From Galeopsis tetrahit (Eukaryota > Streptophyta > Magnoliopsida > Lamiales > Lamiaceae), in assembly GCA_963675135.1 (NCBI GenBank), contig OY776123.1, positions 17,577,840 to 17,641,839 on the forward strand: DNA of 64,000 nucleotides, in the 5' to 3' direction. The notes under the pieces were generated by a model that was not told where the DNA came from, ran no database searches, and saw nothing but the letters and a program-made list of their open reading frames with translations. Position numbers and translations under genes: made by a program. Positions 1-11,129 of the stretch are shown piece by piece. Each line of letters starts with the position of its first letter. Positions within the stretch are counted from its first letter, which is position 1.

Positions 1-105
1 AAAATAAAATCGAAGGCAATAGTTGAAAAGTTTGATGAGAGCAAAGTATGGTGTGACAACTGACGATAAAAATAATAGGTTTTTTTTTTTTAGCGTAAAA
101 TGGTA

Positions 106-135
106 CCGTCTCACGGATCTTTTTATGTGAGACGG
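106..135. repeat. Short hairpin (CCGTCTCAC stem)
   Basis: CCGTCTCAC at 106-114 is perfectly complemented by GTGAGACGG at 127-135 with a 12-nt loop. It may be a relic of a foldback element. No target duplication was identified. Confidence 0.5.
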
Positions 136-209
136 ATCCTTTTAACCCATATTTCAAAATTTTGTGTAGGATAATCCATATTTTTTTCCAGATTTTGGTT
201 TATAAAAAA

Positions 210-292
210 AATGATAATGTTTAAATAAAAAGTGATACGGAGTAATATTTTTAATAAAAGTGACTATCACTTTTTACTTAAACATTATCACT
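210..292. repeat. Imperfect inverted repeat, foldback/MITE-like
   Basis: The arm at 210-237 is complementary to 265-292 with about two mismatches over 28 nt. The core TATCACTTTTT recurs once more near 309-318. The family is unknown. Confidence 0.5.
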
Positions 293-654
293 TTTTGTTC
301 AAATATTATCACTTTTTATATATAGACTAGCCCAAAATCATAACTTATAACTTCCCACGTTGGTAGATTGAGGTGGCAACATAAATATTTTAATTCTAAC
401 ATGATCGACCATATTTAATGTTACTTCTAGAACATCATTGTAATTAAATAAATAAAATAGAGTAGAAAAATTGAAGATGGCAACTTCCTGTATGCATAGT
501 TTGACCCACCATTCTTTCTCTATAGTCGCACTCAATCTCAAACTCCACGATTTTAACATTGACCAAAATAATTCAATAATCAACAAGTACGAAATTCAAA
601 TTAAATTAGTAAGATACTTCCTAGCAATTAAACAAAATGAAATTATAAATTAAT

Positions 655-690
655 GGGCTTTGTTGACCTGAATAAGCTTCCCTTATAAAA
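655..690 (+). promoter_or_regulatory. Core promoter of gene 1: W-box plus TATA box
   Basis: GGCTTTGTTGACC at about 656-668 contains the W-box core TTGACC recognised by WRKY factors. TATAAAA follows at 684-690, about 70 bp before the ATG at 759. The same W-box/TATA arrangement stands in front of the three paralogues at 11.9, 14.3 and 20.6 kb, so it is conserved within the family and not a chance match. WRKY control is inferred from the motif only. Confidence 0.7.
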
Positions 691-758
691 TCTCTTCAAA
701 CAATTCCTCCCATTCTCATCACCAATTTAGTATTCTCTCTCAAGTACAAACACACACA

Positions 759-1139
759 ATGGAACTCATCCAATTTTCCGGAAGGAGAAGATCAGGGTAC
801 AACAGGTTGTCACCTAAAAACCGAAGAAGCACGAAAGTGGCTCGGTTTGGAGCCGGGAAGCGATCGTGGCGGCTTCGTCTGGCGCCAAAGCTGCGGCTAG
901 TGTCGCCGGTGAAACTGTTGTACAAACTGAAGAACGCTTACACTAACATGATGCTGAAATTGGCGACCAACGCAGGGACCTCAAACAGCAACAATGTTTT
1001 TGGTGCTAAAAGGATTCCAAAGTCTAAGGACGCTAAAATGGAACATTCCAGAACCGAGTTCGAGAACAGGCTTGTTTTTGAGATTTACAAGTCCATGTCA
1101 GCTTCTCTTGAGTTAGGTTACACCAAACAATATTCATAG
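759..1139 (+). CDS. Small basic protein, tandem family copy 1 (126 aa)
   Basis: Intronless ORF of 126 residues, rich in Arg and Lys. Visible blocks are KVARFG (26-31), RSWRLRLAPKL (35-45), a probable amphipathic segment VSPVKLLYKLKNAYTNMML (48-66), a Ser/Asn linker (about 74-80), and a C-terminal block FENRLVFEIYKSM (101-113). No signal peptide, membrane segment or known catalytic motif is seen. Four paralogues in this window keep the same first and last blocks while the middle varies, which argues for a real protein family. From memory, similar short basic plant proteins ending in an E-K-hydrophobic-EIYKS motif are annotated as uncharacterised; I assign no function. The start is the first ATG after the TATA box and matches the starts of the paralogues. 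Copies 1 and 2 are nearly identical. Confidence 0.85.
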   Translation: MELIQFSGRRRSGYNRLSPKNRRSTKVARFGAGKRSWRLRLAPKLRLVSPVKLLYKLKNAYTNMMLKLATNAGTSNSNNVFGAKRIPKSKDAKMEHSRTEFENRLVFEIYKSMSASLELGYTKQYS

Positions 1140-1675
1140 ACTACTTATGTGTATGGATCATATTCTTTAATTTATTTTTGTGTTATATGTTTTGTAATGG
1201 AATTTGTACGTGCATGTTTAATTCAAGATTGATATATGGAGATTAATGTTGGTAGTTTAGTTTGAATATAAACAAATATGGATAAGTTGTATATATTCCG
1301 GGAGAACCAATATATTTATTGCATGTTTCATAGATTGGAGTATGCTTTATTACTCGTGCATTAAATTTTATGTTAATGAGTTTTTATATGTATGTACTCC
1401 GTATCAATTAGTGAAATCCGGGTTGATTGTAAATTTTGAACCTGGCCTCAATGATATATCTAAGTCTGGAAGGAAAAATATAAAGTTTTCAAATGTACAT
1501 AATTTGATTTGAAATGTGTAAATTACATTTTATTAATTTAATTATATATATATAGCTAGCTAGTACTGTCTATTGATATATTAATATGAAATAGTAAAAG
1601 AACAAAGAACTTATGCGACGTATACTAGAAAATTAAAATGCACATAAATATAATCTTAAAGTATGCAAGATGTCT
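1140..1675. other. 3' flank of gene 1
   Basis: AT-rich DNA without a gene. The first 100 bases resemble the 3' flank of gene 2 (shared GAATT-GTACGTG and TTAATTCAAGATTGA words), so this is probably the 3' UTR of gene 1. The end (1655-1675) is the left target duplication of the LINE that follows. Confidence 0.6.
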
Positions 1676-1758
1676 ATTTAATTATGTTAATTTAATACTC
1701 AGCTCCTCAACAACTGAGAGTACGTTTCCCTCTTCTCGCTTGAGAGTACGTTTTGTCC

Positions 1759-4477
1759 ATGGAAGACCAGTTTCGAGATCTGACTTTGAAAGAGGAAGAA
1801 GAGCTGATTCTTGAGCCCGCATTTGAACCGGTAATAAAGGGACCAGTGGGGCACTGTTTAGTGGGATGTTTCATGATGGAAGATGCCATCAATTTTCAAG
1901 CATGAGATCCAGAATGACATCGATCTAGAGGCCAAGAAAGGGGCTCACAATCAAGATGGTGGGAGAGAATAGGTATTTATTCCAATTCACCCATCCCTTG
2001 GATCTGAAGAATGTTTCGGATGGTGCCCCTGGTCTTTAGGGGCCCATCTACTGGTGCTACGACAATTGAAGACGGGAGACCACCCTCTCCAAGTCCCTTT
2101 GAACATGGTGGTTTTCTGGGTTCAAATCCATGAACTCCCCATGGGTTACTTCTCAGAACCCATTGACATTCAGTTGGGAAACTACTTGTGCACGTTCAAG
2201 GAATACGACCAGAGCAACAAATTGGTGGTGTGGATGAATTACATGCGAGTGCGGGTGGAACTTGACGTCACTTGCCCCCTAAAGAGGCAAAAGAAAATCA
2301 AACAGCCTGACGGGGAAAGTTTCACAACCAAATTTCGATATGAACGCTTGAATCAATTCTGCTTTGTATGTGGGAAATTGGGGCATGTGGAAAAATTCTG
2401 CGATGTAGTGTTTGATGCCGGAGAAGGTGAGGAACTGAAGAGAAATTGGGGGCCGGAACTCAGGGCCCTCGACCGACTAGGGGTGTAAACGAGCCGAGTA
2501 GTGCTGAGCTCGAAACTCGACTCGATTGGTATACTCGAGCTCGAAACTCGACTCGAACTCGATCGAGCCTAAAATTTTAAGCTCGAACTCGGCTCGACAA
2601 GAAACTCAATAAGCTCGAGCTCGACTCGAGCTCGATTATCTATATAATTTTATAAAATTATATGTAAAACAATAAAATTTAAAATATTTGTCCAAACTTT
2701 CCATGTCAAATAAAAAAAAAAACTCAAAGTCAGTGATAAACAATGTCTTCAACAGATTTAAAAAAAAAAAAAAAAAATGTTTTCAACATTCATTACATCA
2801 AAACAGCTAAATAAACTATGTTAAATGTTCTTGTCGAAGTCCAATCAAGAAAATAAGAGAAATTAATCATAAACTTCATAAACCTGAGCACATTCCTCCG
2901 ACCAATTTAATCCTATTCCAAATTTCAGACTTTAGAAGTCTTTTTGTCTTTTTTTCACTTGAAATTGAGACTCGTCTTCTGGAGTATCAAGAGTGTCACC
3001 CTCAGTTCTAGCAGGAGCATCACCATTTGAATTTGTAGTGTTACAAGGCGATTGATTATTAGGTGTAGGAGATTCACCATGCATTGATGAGGAAACATCG
3101 GCTGGAGAGATCGACATATCTAAATTAAACAAAAAACTTGAATTAGTTTTCAAGATAAAAAAAAAAGATTTATCCAACCAAACCAAATGGAAACAAAAGA
3201 GTAGAAGAAACTATTCAACCAAATAATCTCCAAATAATTCACGTGGCATTATTTCCAACCAAATTAATAATCTCCAACCAAATAGATTATTCAACCAAAT
3301 ATCCTGTAACCTAAAATATTAACATGTATTGGCAATTTGGCATTCAAACAAGAAGAATATTATTTACAGCAACAAACAATGAATTAACAATTAATTAATT
3401 AACATAGACCCTTTAAAACCCCTCAATTTCAGCTAACTATATAAGTCAATTTAAAAAAAGCATCGAAACTGGAATGAAAAAATTTGGGTTGTTTGAAATT
3501 CTTGTTCTTGAAATAAATTAACCTGGAATGGCCGCATAAGCAAACAAATATGGCATGAAGAAATTAAGAATAAGGCATGTCAAGAATCTAGCTACAGCGG
3601 ATTATAAGAAATTTATCAACAAATTTTGAATTAATTACCGGTGGAAAAAGGAACTTGAGGGAAGATCGGAAGAGGAGTTGATAGATGGTGGGCCGGCGAC
3701 TAGACGGCGAGATCAACCGCCATAGAGTGTTCCGATTTGGTGGTTGCGGCGTCGCTGCGAGAGATATTGTGAATCTCAATTTGAGATATTGTATATGCGG
3801 CGGCGAATTAGATTAGGGTTGGTTAAGTTCTTTTTTTTATTATTTATTTAAATATAATATAAGTATATATTTAAAAAATAATAATGACATATTAGTAAAT
3901 ACTAAGAAGCTCGATTAGGCTCGCGAGCCTCTCGAGCCGAGTATTTACAAGCTCGAACTCGAACTCGGTAGCTACTCGAGTAGCTCGAAACTCGACTCGA
4001 TTAGCTTCGAGTCGATTTCGATCTTTTTTCGAGTCGAGCACGAGTAGCTCGCGAGTAGGCTCGACTCACTTACACCCCTACGACCGGCGAACTAGAAACT
4101 CAAATTCAATGGGAAACTTGGGACAACTAAATCAGACTCGTGATTCGCAGAAGGAATTCTCGGGGAATCAGCATAACGACAGCAAGTCAAATAATTCGAA
4201 TCCCAAATTTGATGGAAACGCACAAAATTTTAAGGAAACAAATATTGAGGAAGGAAACACAATATTTGATTTGGCCACGTCAAATATTAAAAATAACCCA
4301 ACTTATGAGGAGGCCATGTGGCAAATAAGAGGAGAAATTGACAATACTACTCTGGATGAAGAAAGAAAGAGAAAGAGAGGAAAATTGGTGGCCATTGAAC
4401 AGGAGGAGGACAACACTTCCAAAAATAACAATTTTTTATCAGTAGGCTCTGGTTCCGGGGTCGGTCGAAACCAATGA
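1759..4477 (+). pseudogene. LINE ORF1 (nucleic-acid-binding protein), broken
   Basis: Reading starts at ATG 1759 (MEDQFRDLTLKEEEEL..., typical of plant LINE ORF1) and hits a TGA after about 47 codons, near 1900. After frameshifts the frame reopens at 2054-2488 with a DUF4283-like part (FWVQIHELPMGYFSEP) and a CX2CX4HX4C zinc knuckle (CFVCGKLGHVEKFC, about residues 103-116 of that ORF). The hAT element at 2478-4080 interrupts it. Beyond the element the same frame continues (DRRTRNSNSMGN...) through 4109-4477, an Asn/Lys-rich tail ending in a TGA that overlaps the ORF2 start. Role by family: RNA binding in the LINE particle. It is not functional here. Confidence 0.8.
2478..4080. mobile_element. 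Non-autonomous hAT element, 1.6 kb
   Basis: The ends are TAGGGGTGTAAACGAGCC at 2478 and the inverse ...TTACACCCCTA ending at 4080. The flanks are CGACCGAC (2470-2477) and CGACCGGC (4081-4088), an 8-bp target duplication with one change, as expected for hAT. Both ends carry dense subterminal GCTCGA/ACTCGA repeats (about 2500-2635 and 3905-4065). No transposase is visible inside. The small ORFs at 2932-3186 and 3588-3779 (minus) show no known domain. Confidence 0.85.
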
Positions 4478-5178
4478 TCATCTTAAGTTGGAACTGTAGG
4501 GGCCTCGACCAACCCGCTACAGTTCCGGCTCTCTATGAGCTTGTTCGAATTCGAAGGCCAGATGTTATTTTCCTTTTCAAAACATTTTCACTTTCTAGTA
4601 GATTAGAGGACTTACGAGTCAAACTTAATTTTCAGCCGTGTCTTTCTGTTGATTGTACTGGCTACAATAGTGGTATTGCTGTCTTTTGGCGTAATATGAA
4701 TAAATGCAATATTTTGAGTTACTCTTTGAATCACATTGATATCCTTATTAATGATGCAATGGGTGAGTGGCGTGTAACAGGCTTATATGGCTTTTCAAAC
4801 AGAAGTCAGCGGATACGATCATGGGCACTGCTAAGGCAGTTGGCAAGTCGCCACAACCTCCCATGGGTATGCATTGGGGATTTCAATGACTTGCTTTCTG
4901 CGGAGGATAAGAGGGGGCGGGTGCCTCACCCTGAGTGGCTATTCCGGGGTTTTAGAGAGGCGGTGGTGGACTATAATCTGACGGATGTGGATCTGGAAGG
5001 ACAGGATTTTACCTGGTCAAGGGGAAGGGGCTCAGTTAATATGGTGGATGAGAGACTCGATAGGGCTATGTGCAACCTTTTGTGGATAACCAATTTCCAA
5101 ACGCGAAGCTTCTCAATTTGTTAGCCTCGGTTAATGATCACAATCCTATCCTCTTGATCACTGAACCTCAACCACCCT
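4474..5178 (+). pseudogene. LINE ORF2, endonuclease part, broken
   Basis: ATG 4474 overlaps the ORF1 stop (ATGA). The ORF begins IILSWNCRGL, the N-terminal motif of the apurinic-like LINE endonuclease, and contains GDFND, FTWSR and ERLDRA-like motifs. Residue 36 is Lys in FLFKT, where plant LINEs usually have the catalytic Glu (M-E-T). A frameshift near 5100 moves the expected last block into another frame, where it reads NDHNPIL instead of the usual SDH. By family it would nick target DNA; the substitutions make activity unlikely. Confidence 0.8.
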
Positions 5179-6218
5179 GATTCAAACGTCGGTGATTTAG
5201 GTTCGAGAACCGATGGTTGGCTGAAAAGGAACTGAAGAATGTAGTCGGACAAGCATGGTCGGAATTCTCATATTTCAACATGACTAAGAGATTTTCAGCC
5301 ACTATAGATACTTTGCAGATCTGGGGAAGGAACAAAGACACTACCTTCGGGAGAAAAAAAAAAAAGCAGATTGAGAGAGAAATAAAGGCTCTTCAGAGGA
5401 GGGGCGATGCAGATTCTGGGATAAGACTGAATACTCTTAGAATAAATCTGGGAAAATTATTGATCGAAGAAGAGGTGTTTTGGAGACAACAGGCTAAAGT
5501 TTTTTGGCTCAAGGACGGAGATTTGAATACAATTTTTTTTCATCAAACAACCTTCACAAGGAAAAAAAGAAACAAAATCTGCAAACTACAAGACGGAAGT
5601 GGGGAATGGGTCAACGAGCAGACCGGTTTGTGCACCCTGGTGTACGATTATTTTACTGCAATCTTCAAAGCGAATTAGGCTCCTCAGGAGACGGAAGGGG
5701 TGTTATCCAATCTGAATCCGGTGATAACGGAGGAGCAAAACCGAACACTAACGCGTCAGTTCTCTATTGAGGAATTCAGGATTGCAATATCTCAAATGCA
5801 TCCGGACAAATCACCTGGCCATGATGGTTTCAACCCAACATTTTATCAAAAAATTTGGAACATCCCGACAAGGATGTGTTCGACGAATGCATCGCTTAGC
5901 TCCGACATGCACAATTCTCGGAGGATTTGAATGATACCCACGTGGTCCTCATCCCTAAAGGAGATACCACAACTTCGATGAAAGATCTACGACCCATCTC
6001 CCTATGTAACATAATTTATAAGATTATGTCAAAGGTCTTATGTAACAGGCTCAAGGAGGTGCTCCCGAACCTTATTGATAGAGCTCAGTCCGCTTTCGTG
6101 AGTGGAAGAGCGATCCAGGACAACATCTTGATAGCTTTCGAGACAGTTCATGTAATGAAGAACAAAAGGTAGGGGACACATGGAGATGTAGCCTTAAAGA
6201 TCGATATAAGCAAGGCTT
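5179..6218 (+). pseudogene. LINE ORF2, linker and reverse transcriptase N-terminal half
   Basis: FRFENRWL near 5200 and the ORF at 5217-5678 are the usual linker after the endonuclease. The reverse transcriptase starts with ISQMHPDKSPGHDGFNPTFYQ (in 5700-5930) and continues with VVLIPKGD, RPISLCNIIYKIMSK and AQSAFVSGRAIQDNI (5927-6172). There are a frameshift near 5870-5930 and a stop after MKNKR. The sequence ends at KIDISKA, in the middle of the catalytic SKAYDRV motif, where the LTR-like element begins. Confidence 0.8.
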
Positions 6219-7538
6219 AACATTAGACACTACTCGATTAGAGGTCGTCTATTAGAGTAGTGAGAGGACGTCTCATAAATGTTAGTAACCGTGTTGAACG
6301 TGTTTATGAGACACTATCCTAGGATCTAATGGTATTGATTAGACTACATAATTGCTAATTGATGCACGTGTTCACCTAGGCCTCACAAGGGATTGGAGTG
6401 ATAGCCTTTAGCTTTACCCAATACCTTAGGTTTAATTTGTGTAATTTAGTCCACTAATTCACCACACAACCTACAAAATGGATACACCCGAGGCAATTAG
6501 AACTTAGCCCATGGTTCTATTATAGAAATCCATGGCTAAAATGCAAGAATTCACAAAACCCATAACAATTAAGAAATCAATGGCAAGAAATAAGAGAATT
6601 GCTTAATTGAAAATGAGAATTAAAGAGATATCACCTTAAAAGTTGAAATGTAGCTATAAACTTCAATTACCTACAAAGCCCAATAGAAATCTTCCTTGAA
6701 TTGTAAATTGTAACTCTAATCTATGCTAACTTCTAATTGAAATTGCAAAAATAACAAGAACACCTAATACTATGTGTGATTGTGTGTAGATGTTGCTCTC
6801 AAAAGTGTGTCCTCCCAAAACTGAAATAGGGCCCCTTTTATATGTTGTAAGAAACCCAAAGATGAATTTTTACACTTTAGTCCCTCGAAATTGGAGAAAA
6901 TGGCCAAAAACCCCCCCGAGAAGCATGTCACCCGGCCGGGTGGGTTCTACCCGAGCATCCCACCCGGCCTAAATACGAAGCTCGGAGTAAATTGGCCTTG
7001 CCCGGGTAGAATCCACCCGGCCGGGTGAAGTCTACTCGGGCACAACACGAACCCTCCATGTTGACTGAGCTAGGCCGAGCTAAAACCACCCGGTCGGGTG
7101 GGTTTTACCCGGCCTAAACACGAACCTCTTGTTTTTCTCAAATCCTGGCCGGTTGAAACTACCCGGTCGGGTGGATTCTACCCGCCAGGTCGATTCTACC
7201 CGGCCGGGTGGTTTCTACCCGACCTCTTATTTTTTTGGCTCTTCCTCTCCTTCTCTTGTCTAATCCTTTCATATCATGACTCGTTTCTTCCGACTTTCCT
7301 CATTCCAGTTCATGTTGCTCGTCATTTCTCCTCATACGAGTATCAATGATGACCGATCACTCGTTTCTTGTAATTTTTAGTCCCAAATAGGCTCCATATT
7401 CCTACAAAAACACCTCACAAACCTTTCTCAACCAATATACACCAAATCAAGTGATTATGAGTGAAAATTACATGCAAACAAATCAATTTGGATCAAATAT
7501 GCACATGAAATATGAGCAATATATCGACACCCTAATCA
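6219..7538. mobile_element. Non-coding LTR-like element inside the LINE
   Basis: An insertion of about 1.3 kb splits the SKA/YDRV motif of the LINE reverse transcriptase; the LINE frame resumes at about 7539 (YDRV, then a stop in place of Trp). It encodes nothing recognisable. It shares its layout with the element at 60125-61678: an AT-rich first half, a block of CCGG-type palindromic repeats, and a similar end containing CCTACAAAA and ACACC. It is probably a solo LTR or a non-autonomous LTR element. Exact ends and target duplication were not resolved. Confidence 0.5.
6930..7216. repeat. CACCCGGCCGGGTGG short repeats
   Basis: At least seven variants of ACCCGGCCGGGTGGTTTCTACCC-type units occur, each centred on a CCCGGCCGGG palindrome. 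They give this part of the LTR-like element a GC content far above its surroundings. Confidence 0.75.
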
Positions 7539-8205
7539 ACGATCGAGTAGACTAGAGCTATTTACAGGGATTCCTTGAGAGACTTGGCTTCTGTCCAGTA
7601 TGTGTCACATCAGTCCGGTACTCTTTTCAGGTAAATGACGATCTGGTGGGCCCTTTAACTCCTGGAAGAGGGCTTCGTCAGGGTGACCCTTTATCACCTC
7701 ATTTGTTCATATTATGTGTTGAAGAAATTTCAGCATTGATTCAAAGAGCTAGTTTAAACGGGAGGTTGAATATGGGCATAGAGTATGTAGAGGTGCTCAG
7801 GTGGTATCACATCTGCTTTTTGCAGATGACAATATTCTGTTTTGTAAAGCTATGAAAATAGAAGCATTGAACCCTAAGGTTGTATTAGGTGAGTACGAGC
7901 GTGTATCCGGGCAGGCCATCAACTATGGAAAATTAAGCACTTTCTTTAGCAAAAACGTGGGGGTAGTAACTCGTGGTTTGATTGGAGATATCCTCGAGGT
8001 GCATCAATCGTTGAATACAGGGAGGTATCTGGGCCTCCCATCTCTGATTGGAAGGAAGAGGAAGGAAATTTTCAGTTTCCTCAAAGAAAGATTGTGGAGT
8101 CGCCTTCAAGGATGGAGAAAAAAGAAATTATCCAAAGTAGGCAAAGTGGTGCTGATAAAAGCAGCAGCACAAGCAATTCCGACTTATTCAATGAGCATCT
8201 TCTAA
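7539..8205 (+). pseudogene. LINE ORF2, reverse transcriptase C-terminal half
   Basis: The frame resumes with YDRVD, a stop, then YLQGFLERLGFC, then SVRYSFQVNDDLVGPLTPG and GLRQGDPLSPHLF (ORF 7646-7855). The catalytic box HLLFADDNILF is intact (ORF 7801-8205), followed by LNTGRYLGLPSLIGR and the W-R thumb region (GWRKKKLSKVGKVVLIKAAAQAIPTYSM). Frameshifts separate the two ORFs. The active-site Asp pair is present, but the protein is broken by frameshifts and insertions. Confidence 0.8.
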
Positions 8206-9502
8206 TTACCAACTTCCATTACGGATGACCTATATATAGAAAATGATGACCTCTTTCTGGTGGGGATTTGGTTCTGGCTTAAAAGTAAAATTTGTAGAAG
8301 AAAAGAAGAGGGAGACATAGGTTTCAGGGAGGTGCAGTTGTTCACATTGCTATGTTTGGCAAGATTGTATGGAAATTTATTAAGGACCTGATGAATTTAT
8401 TAGCAGAGTCCTGAAGGCGAAGTATTTCCCATAAATTGATTTTCTCAAAGCACAAGTAGGGCACAATCCGAGTTTTACGTGGTGCGGAATTATTGAGGCA
8501 CAAGAACTAATCCGTAGAGACACTCGCTGGAAAGTTGGATGGGGGAATACAATCCGAGTGTGGGGACACCCTTGGATGAACGGAGAGGATACATTCTGGA
8601 TCCAAACACCAATGGTCTAAGGGTTTGAAGACATGAGGGTTTTTGATCTCATAATTCCAGGCCGTAGGCAATGGGATTCAGAACTACTTGAATCTTTTTT
8701 ACCTATGGAGGATGTGGAGCGAATTACTCGAACGGAGTTACCGTCGGCTGGGGTAAATGACACGCTGATATGACATTATTCACGAGACGGAAGATACTCG
8801 GTTAAAATTGCCTACAGACTGGCATGCAAAATTATCAGGGGGGAGGATCTTGCAGTGATGGAGGATTGGAAATCTCACTGGAAAGCTGAAGTTCCTCCCA
8901 AAGTATTGAACTTCCTATGAAGGTTGTGAAGAGGGTTCCTTCCCACAAGACTCCGGCTATATAAAAGAAACATCACGGCGAAGAAACAGTGCCCACAATG
9001 TGAGGAGTATGAGGAATCGGAATGGCACGCATTCATGGCATCCCCTTATGCTTTGGGACTATGGTGTGAAACAACTTTCAGGGTGGAATTAGGGAATGCA
9101 ATGACAGTGGCAGAAGATATGGCGGAGCTGGTATTCCTCTTACTGCGCGATCTCCCGGCCAAGGAATTTGCTACTTTTGTTGTGCAACTGTGCAATTGTG
9201 GTGTTTATGGAAGGAACGAAATAACATCCTCTGGAGTGGGGTCTGCAAGTCAACATCAGTTGCTACTGCTATGGCAGGAAACTATCTACAAGAATGGAGG
9301 GAGATCAAGGGGGAAGGAGGAAACAGATGACAGGCACGAGGCTGTACTGCTTGGCATGCACCTCCACGATCCTTTATCAAGCTGAATATAGACACTGCTT
9401 TTTCAAGGAGACGAGAGAAATGGGCTTAGGTGCAATTATCCATGACGAAGACGGGAGCGTAGTAACATGTCACAGTAACTCTGTTCTAGGACTGTGTAGT
9501 AC

Positions 9503-10182
9503 CAAGGGCGGAGCCAGATTTTTTTTTTAGGGTGGGCTAGAATGAATGCAATACGAAAAAAATAAAAGTTATATTTTATTTTACAAAAGTTGTAGCATAC
9601 AATTTTTTATTCCATAGAATTCATAAGTTTTCAAAAACAATTCTCTTTTAATATTGACAATATAATCTGATAAATTAGTAATTTTGAATAACACTCTTAA
9701 CATGGTTCATTGTTGAAAATGTTCGTTCGATCGTATCGTGGCAGTGATAACAAGAGGTATCAAAACAAGGTGAATCAGTATCATAATCAGAGCATACGAT
9801 TGCACCTTATCTGTCTCGACTAACTTTTAGGTAGTTCAAATAGTTGATAAATTCTGAATTTTTTTTAAAGGTTATTTAATTGAAATTTTAAATTATATAA
9901 AGAGTTAATATGGATTGATGGTAGGTGTAAAATAAATTTGGTGAGGTTTGAAGTAAAATGTAGATAAAAAGAAGAGTGACAATTTTGAAAAAAAAATAAT
10001 ATTGGAAGGATATTAATTTTATGGGGGAATTTTCATATATTAAGAGTGTATAAGTAATATTTAAATATCTCAATAAAAAAAGTGTGCAAATAATCACGAA
10101 ACGGAGGATATATATTAAAGAAAACCCCAAAAAAATAGGGTGGGCTGGAGCCCTCCTTAGCCACAAGGAGGCTCCGCCTTTG
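9503..10182. mobile_element. Non-autonomous hAT element, 680 bp
   Basis: The ends are CAAGGGCGGAGCC (9503-9515) and, inverted, CAAAGGCGGAGCC (10170-10182), one mismatch in 13. The flanks TGTAGTAC (9495-9502 and 10183-10190) are a perfect 8-bp target duplication. A GGGTGGGCT word recurs just inside both ends. The interior holds a transposase relic on the minus strand. Confidence 0.9.
9678..9800 (-). pseudogene. Relic of a hAT transposase C-terminal domain
   Basis: On the minus strand, 9734-9678 reads TIERTFSTMNHVKSVIQNY and then a stop. This corresponds to the conserved ER-FS-M--VK---RN block of the hAT dimerisation domain. Just upstream, in a shifted frame, LIPLVITAT matches the LP(V)ATAT segment that normally precedes it. 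One frameshift therefore separates the two parts, and the rest of the transposase is absent. Confidence 0.65.
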
Positions 10183-11129
10183 TGTAGTACCGAGTTTGGA
10201 GAAGCCATGAGTCTGACGGAGGCGCTCTCATGGATAAAGAATATGGGGTATAATCAAATATTGGTGGAGACAGACGATAAGCTGGTGGCCGACGCGGTGA
10301 ACAGTGCTACGATACAAGAGTCGGTCTTTGGAGATTTTATTGAAGAATGCAAGAGGCTTATTATGACTTTTAATTCTTGTTCAATTCGCTATATTTGTCG
10401 AGACGCTAATTCTAAAGCTCATCGACTTGCTAGAGTTGCTAGGACGTTTCCGAGTCCCCAAGTGTGGTATGACCCCCGACCTTTGTGGTGGCTGAAAATA
10501 AATTGAGATTTTGGCTTAAAGTTTGCAAGATGTCTAATTAAGATGTTAAACATGGAAATTTATGTTTGAATTTGGTTAGATTTTTTTTTTTTTTTTTTAC
10601 AGTAGAAATATTATATTTGTGTAAAAAATGATTATATTTGTATATTGTTGTCTAATAACAAAGTACAAACTTCCTCTCAAAAAAAAAACAAAGTACAAAC
10701 TTTCAAGGTGCTACGTAAGAAGTATTGTGGTTGTGACATTTATAATTTTTTTCACAGTGAGTAATGTCGTGTAGGTAAGTGAAGAAGATTCTATTTTTGT
10801 TGATTGATAGGTAGGTTTTGTGTTAAATCAATTTTATGAAACATATATAATTTCAATTGGAAAAGAATTATTTACACTTCGTGCGTCACAACTCACAATT
10901 GTTCAAAATATACGTCTGCTCAATCATTCCAATTAACACAGTTCACTTATTGCCGCTTACAAATATTGACATTTGATTTGATCTTTGGGAGAATAGTATA
11001 TATTCGTTTCATATAATGAAATTCGTAACATGATCATATATACAAGTTATGTTGATTGATTTGTGATAATCTAAACTAAACTGTTAATTTCCCCGGTCCT
11101 TTGACATTAATATAGATATTTGACTACAT

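Larger units (their letters stand above)
1..654. other. AT-rich 5' flank of gene 1, no gene seen
   Basis: No convincing coding sequence was found. The stretch holds a short perfect stem at 106-135 and a longer imperfect inverted repeat at 210-292, listed separately. The two short ORFs around 338-653 overlap on opposite strands and show no recognisable domain. Confidence 0.5.
8206..10506 (+). pseudogene. LINE ORF2, zinc-binding region and RNase H, split by hAT
   Basis: At 8880-9040 a zf-RVT-like stretch (PPKVLNFL, FLPTRLRLYKRNI, CPQCEEYEESEWHAF) is readable with stops. The RNase H domain starts near 9375 (KLNIDTAFSRRREK, IIHDEDGSVVTC), is cut at 9503 by the hAT element, and resumes at 10191 (EFGEAMSLTEALSWI, VETDDKLVADAV, CRDANSKAHRLARVA) to the stop at 10506. 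The RNase H residues D, E, D and the late DAN-H motif can be seen, but spread over broken frames. Confidence 0.75.
1676..10514 (+). mobile_element. L1-like LINE, decayed, with three nested insertions
   Basis: A LINE with an ORF1 (zinc knuckle) and an ORF2 (endonuclease, reverse transcriptase, zinc-binding region, RNase H), all on the plus strand and all broken. The sequence at 1655-1675 (CTTAAAGTATGCAAGATGTCT) recurs with one change at 10515-10535 and similarity continues a little further, giving a target duplication of about 21 bp. Inside lie a hAT element (2478-4080) in ORF1, an LTR-like element (about 6219-7538) in the reverse transcriptase, and a second hAT element (9503-10182) in the RNase H. 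Without these insertions the LINE would be about 5.2 kb. No A-tail is visible at the 3' end. Confidence 0.8.

Noticed and set aside
9493..10191. Reading the 680-bp element as a MULE with an 11-bp target duplication
   Set aside because: TGTGTAGTACC does repeat at both sides, but an 8-bp TGTAGTAC with 13-bp ends CAA(G/A)GGCGGAGCC fits better and the hAT transposase relic inside agrees.
9888..10208. 106-aa minus-strand ORF
   Set aside because: It crosses the hAT border into the LINE and shows no conserved motif.
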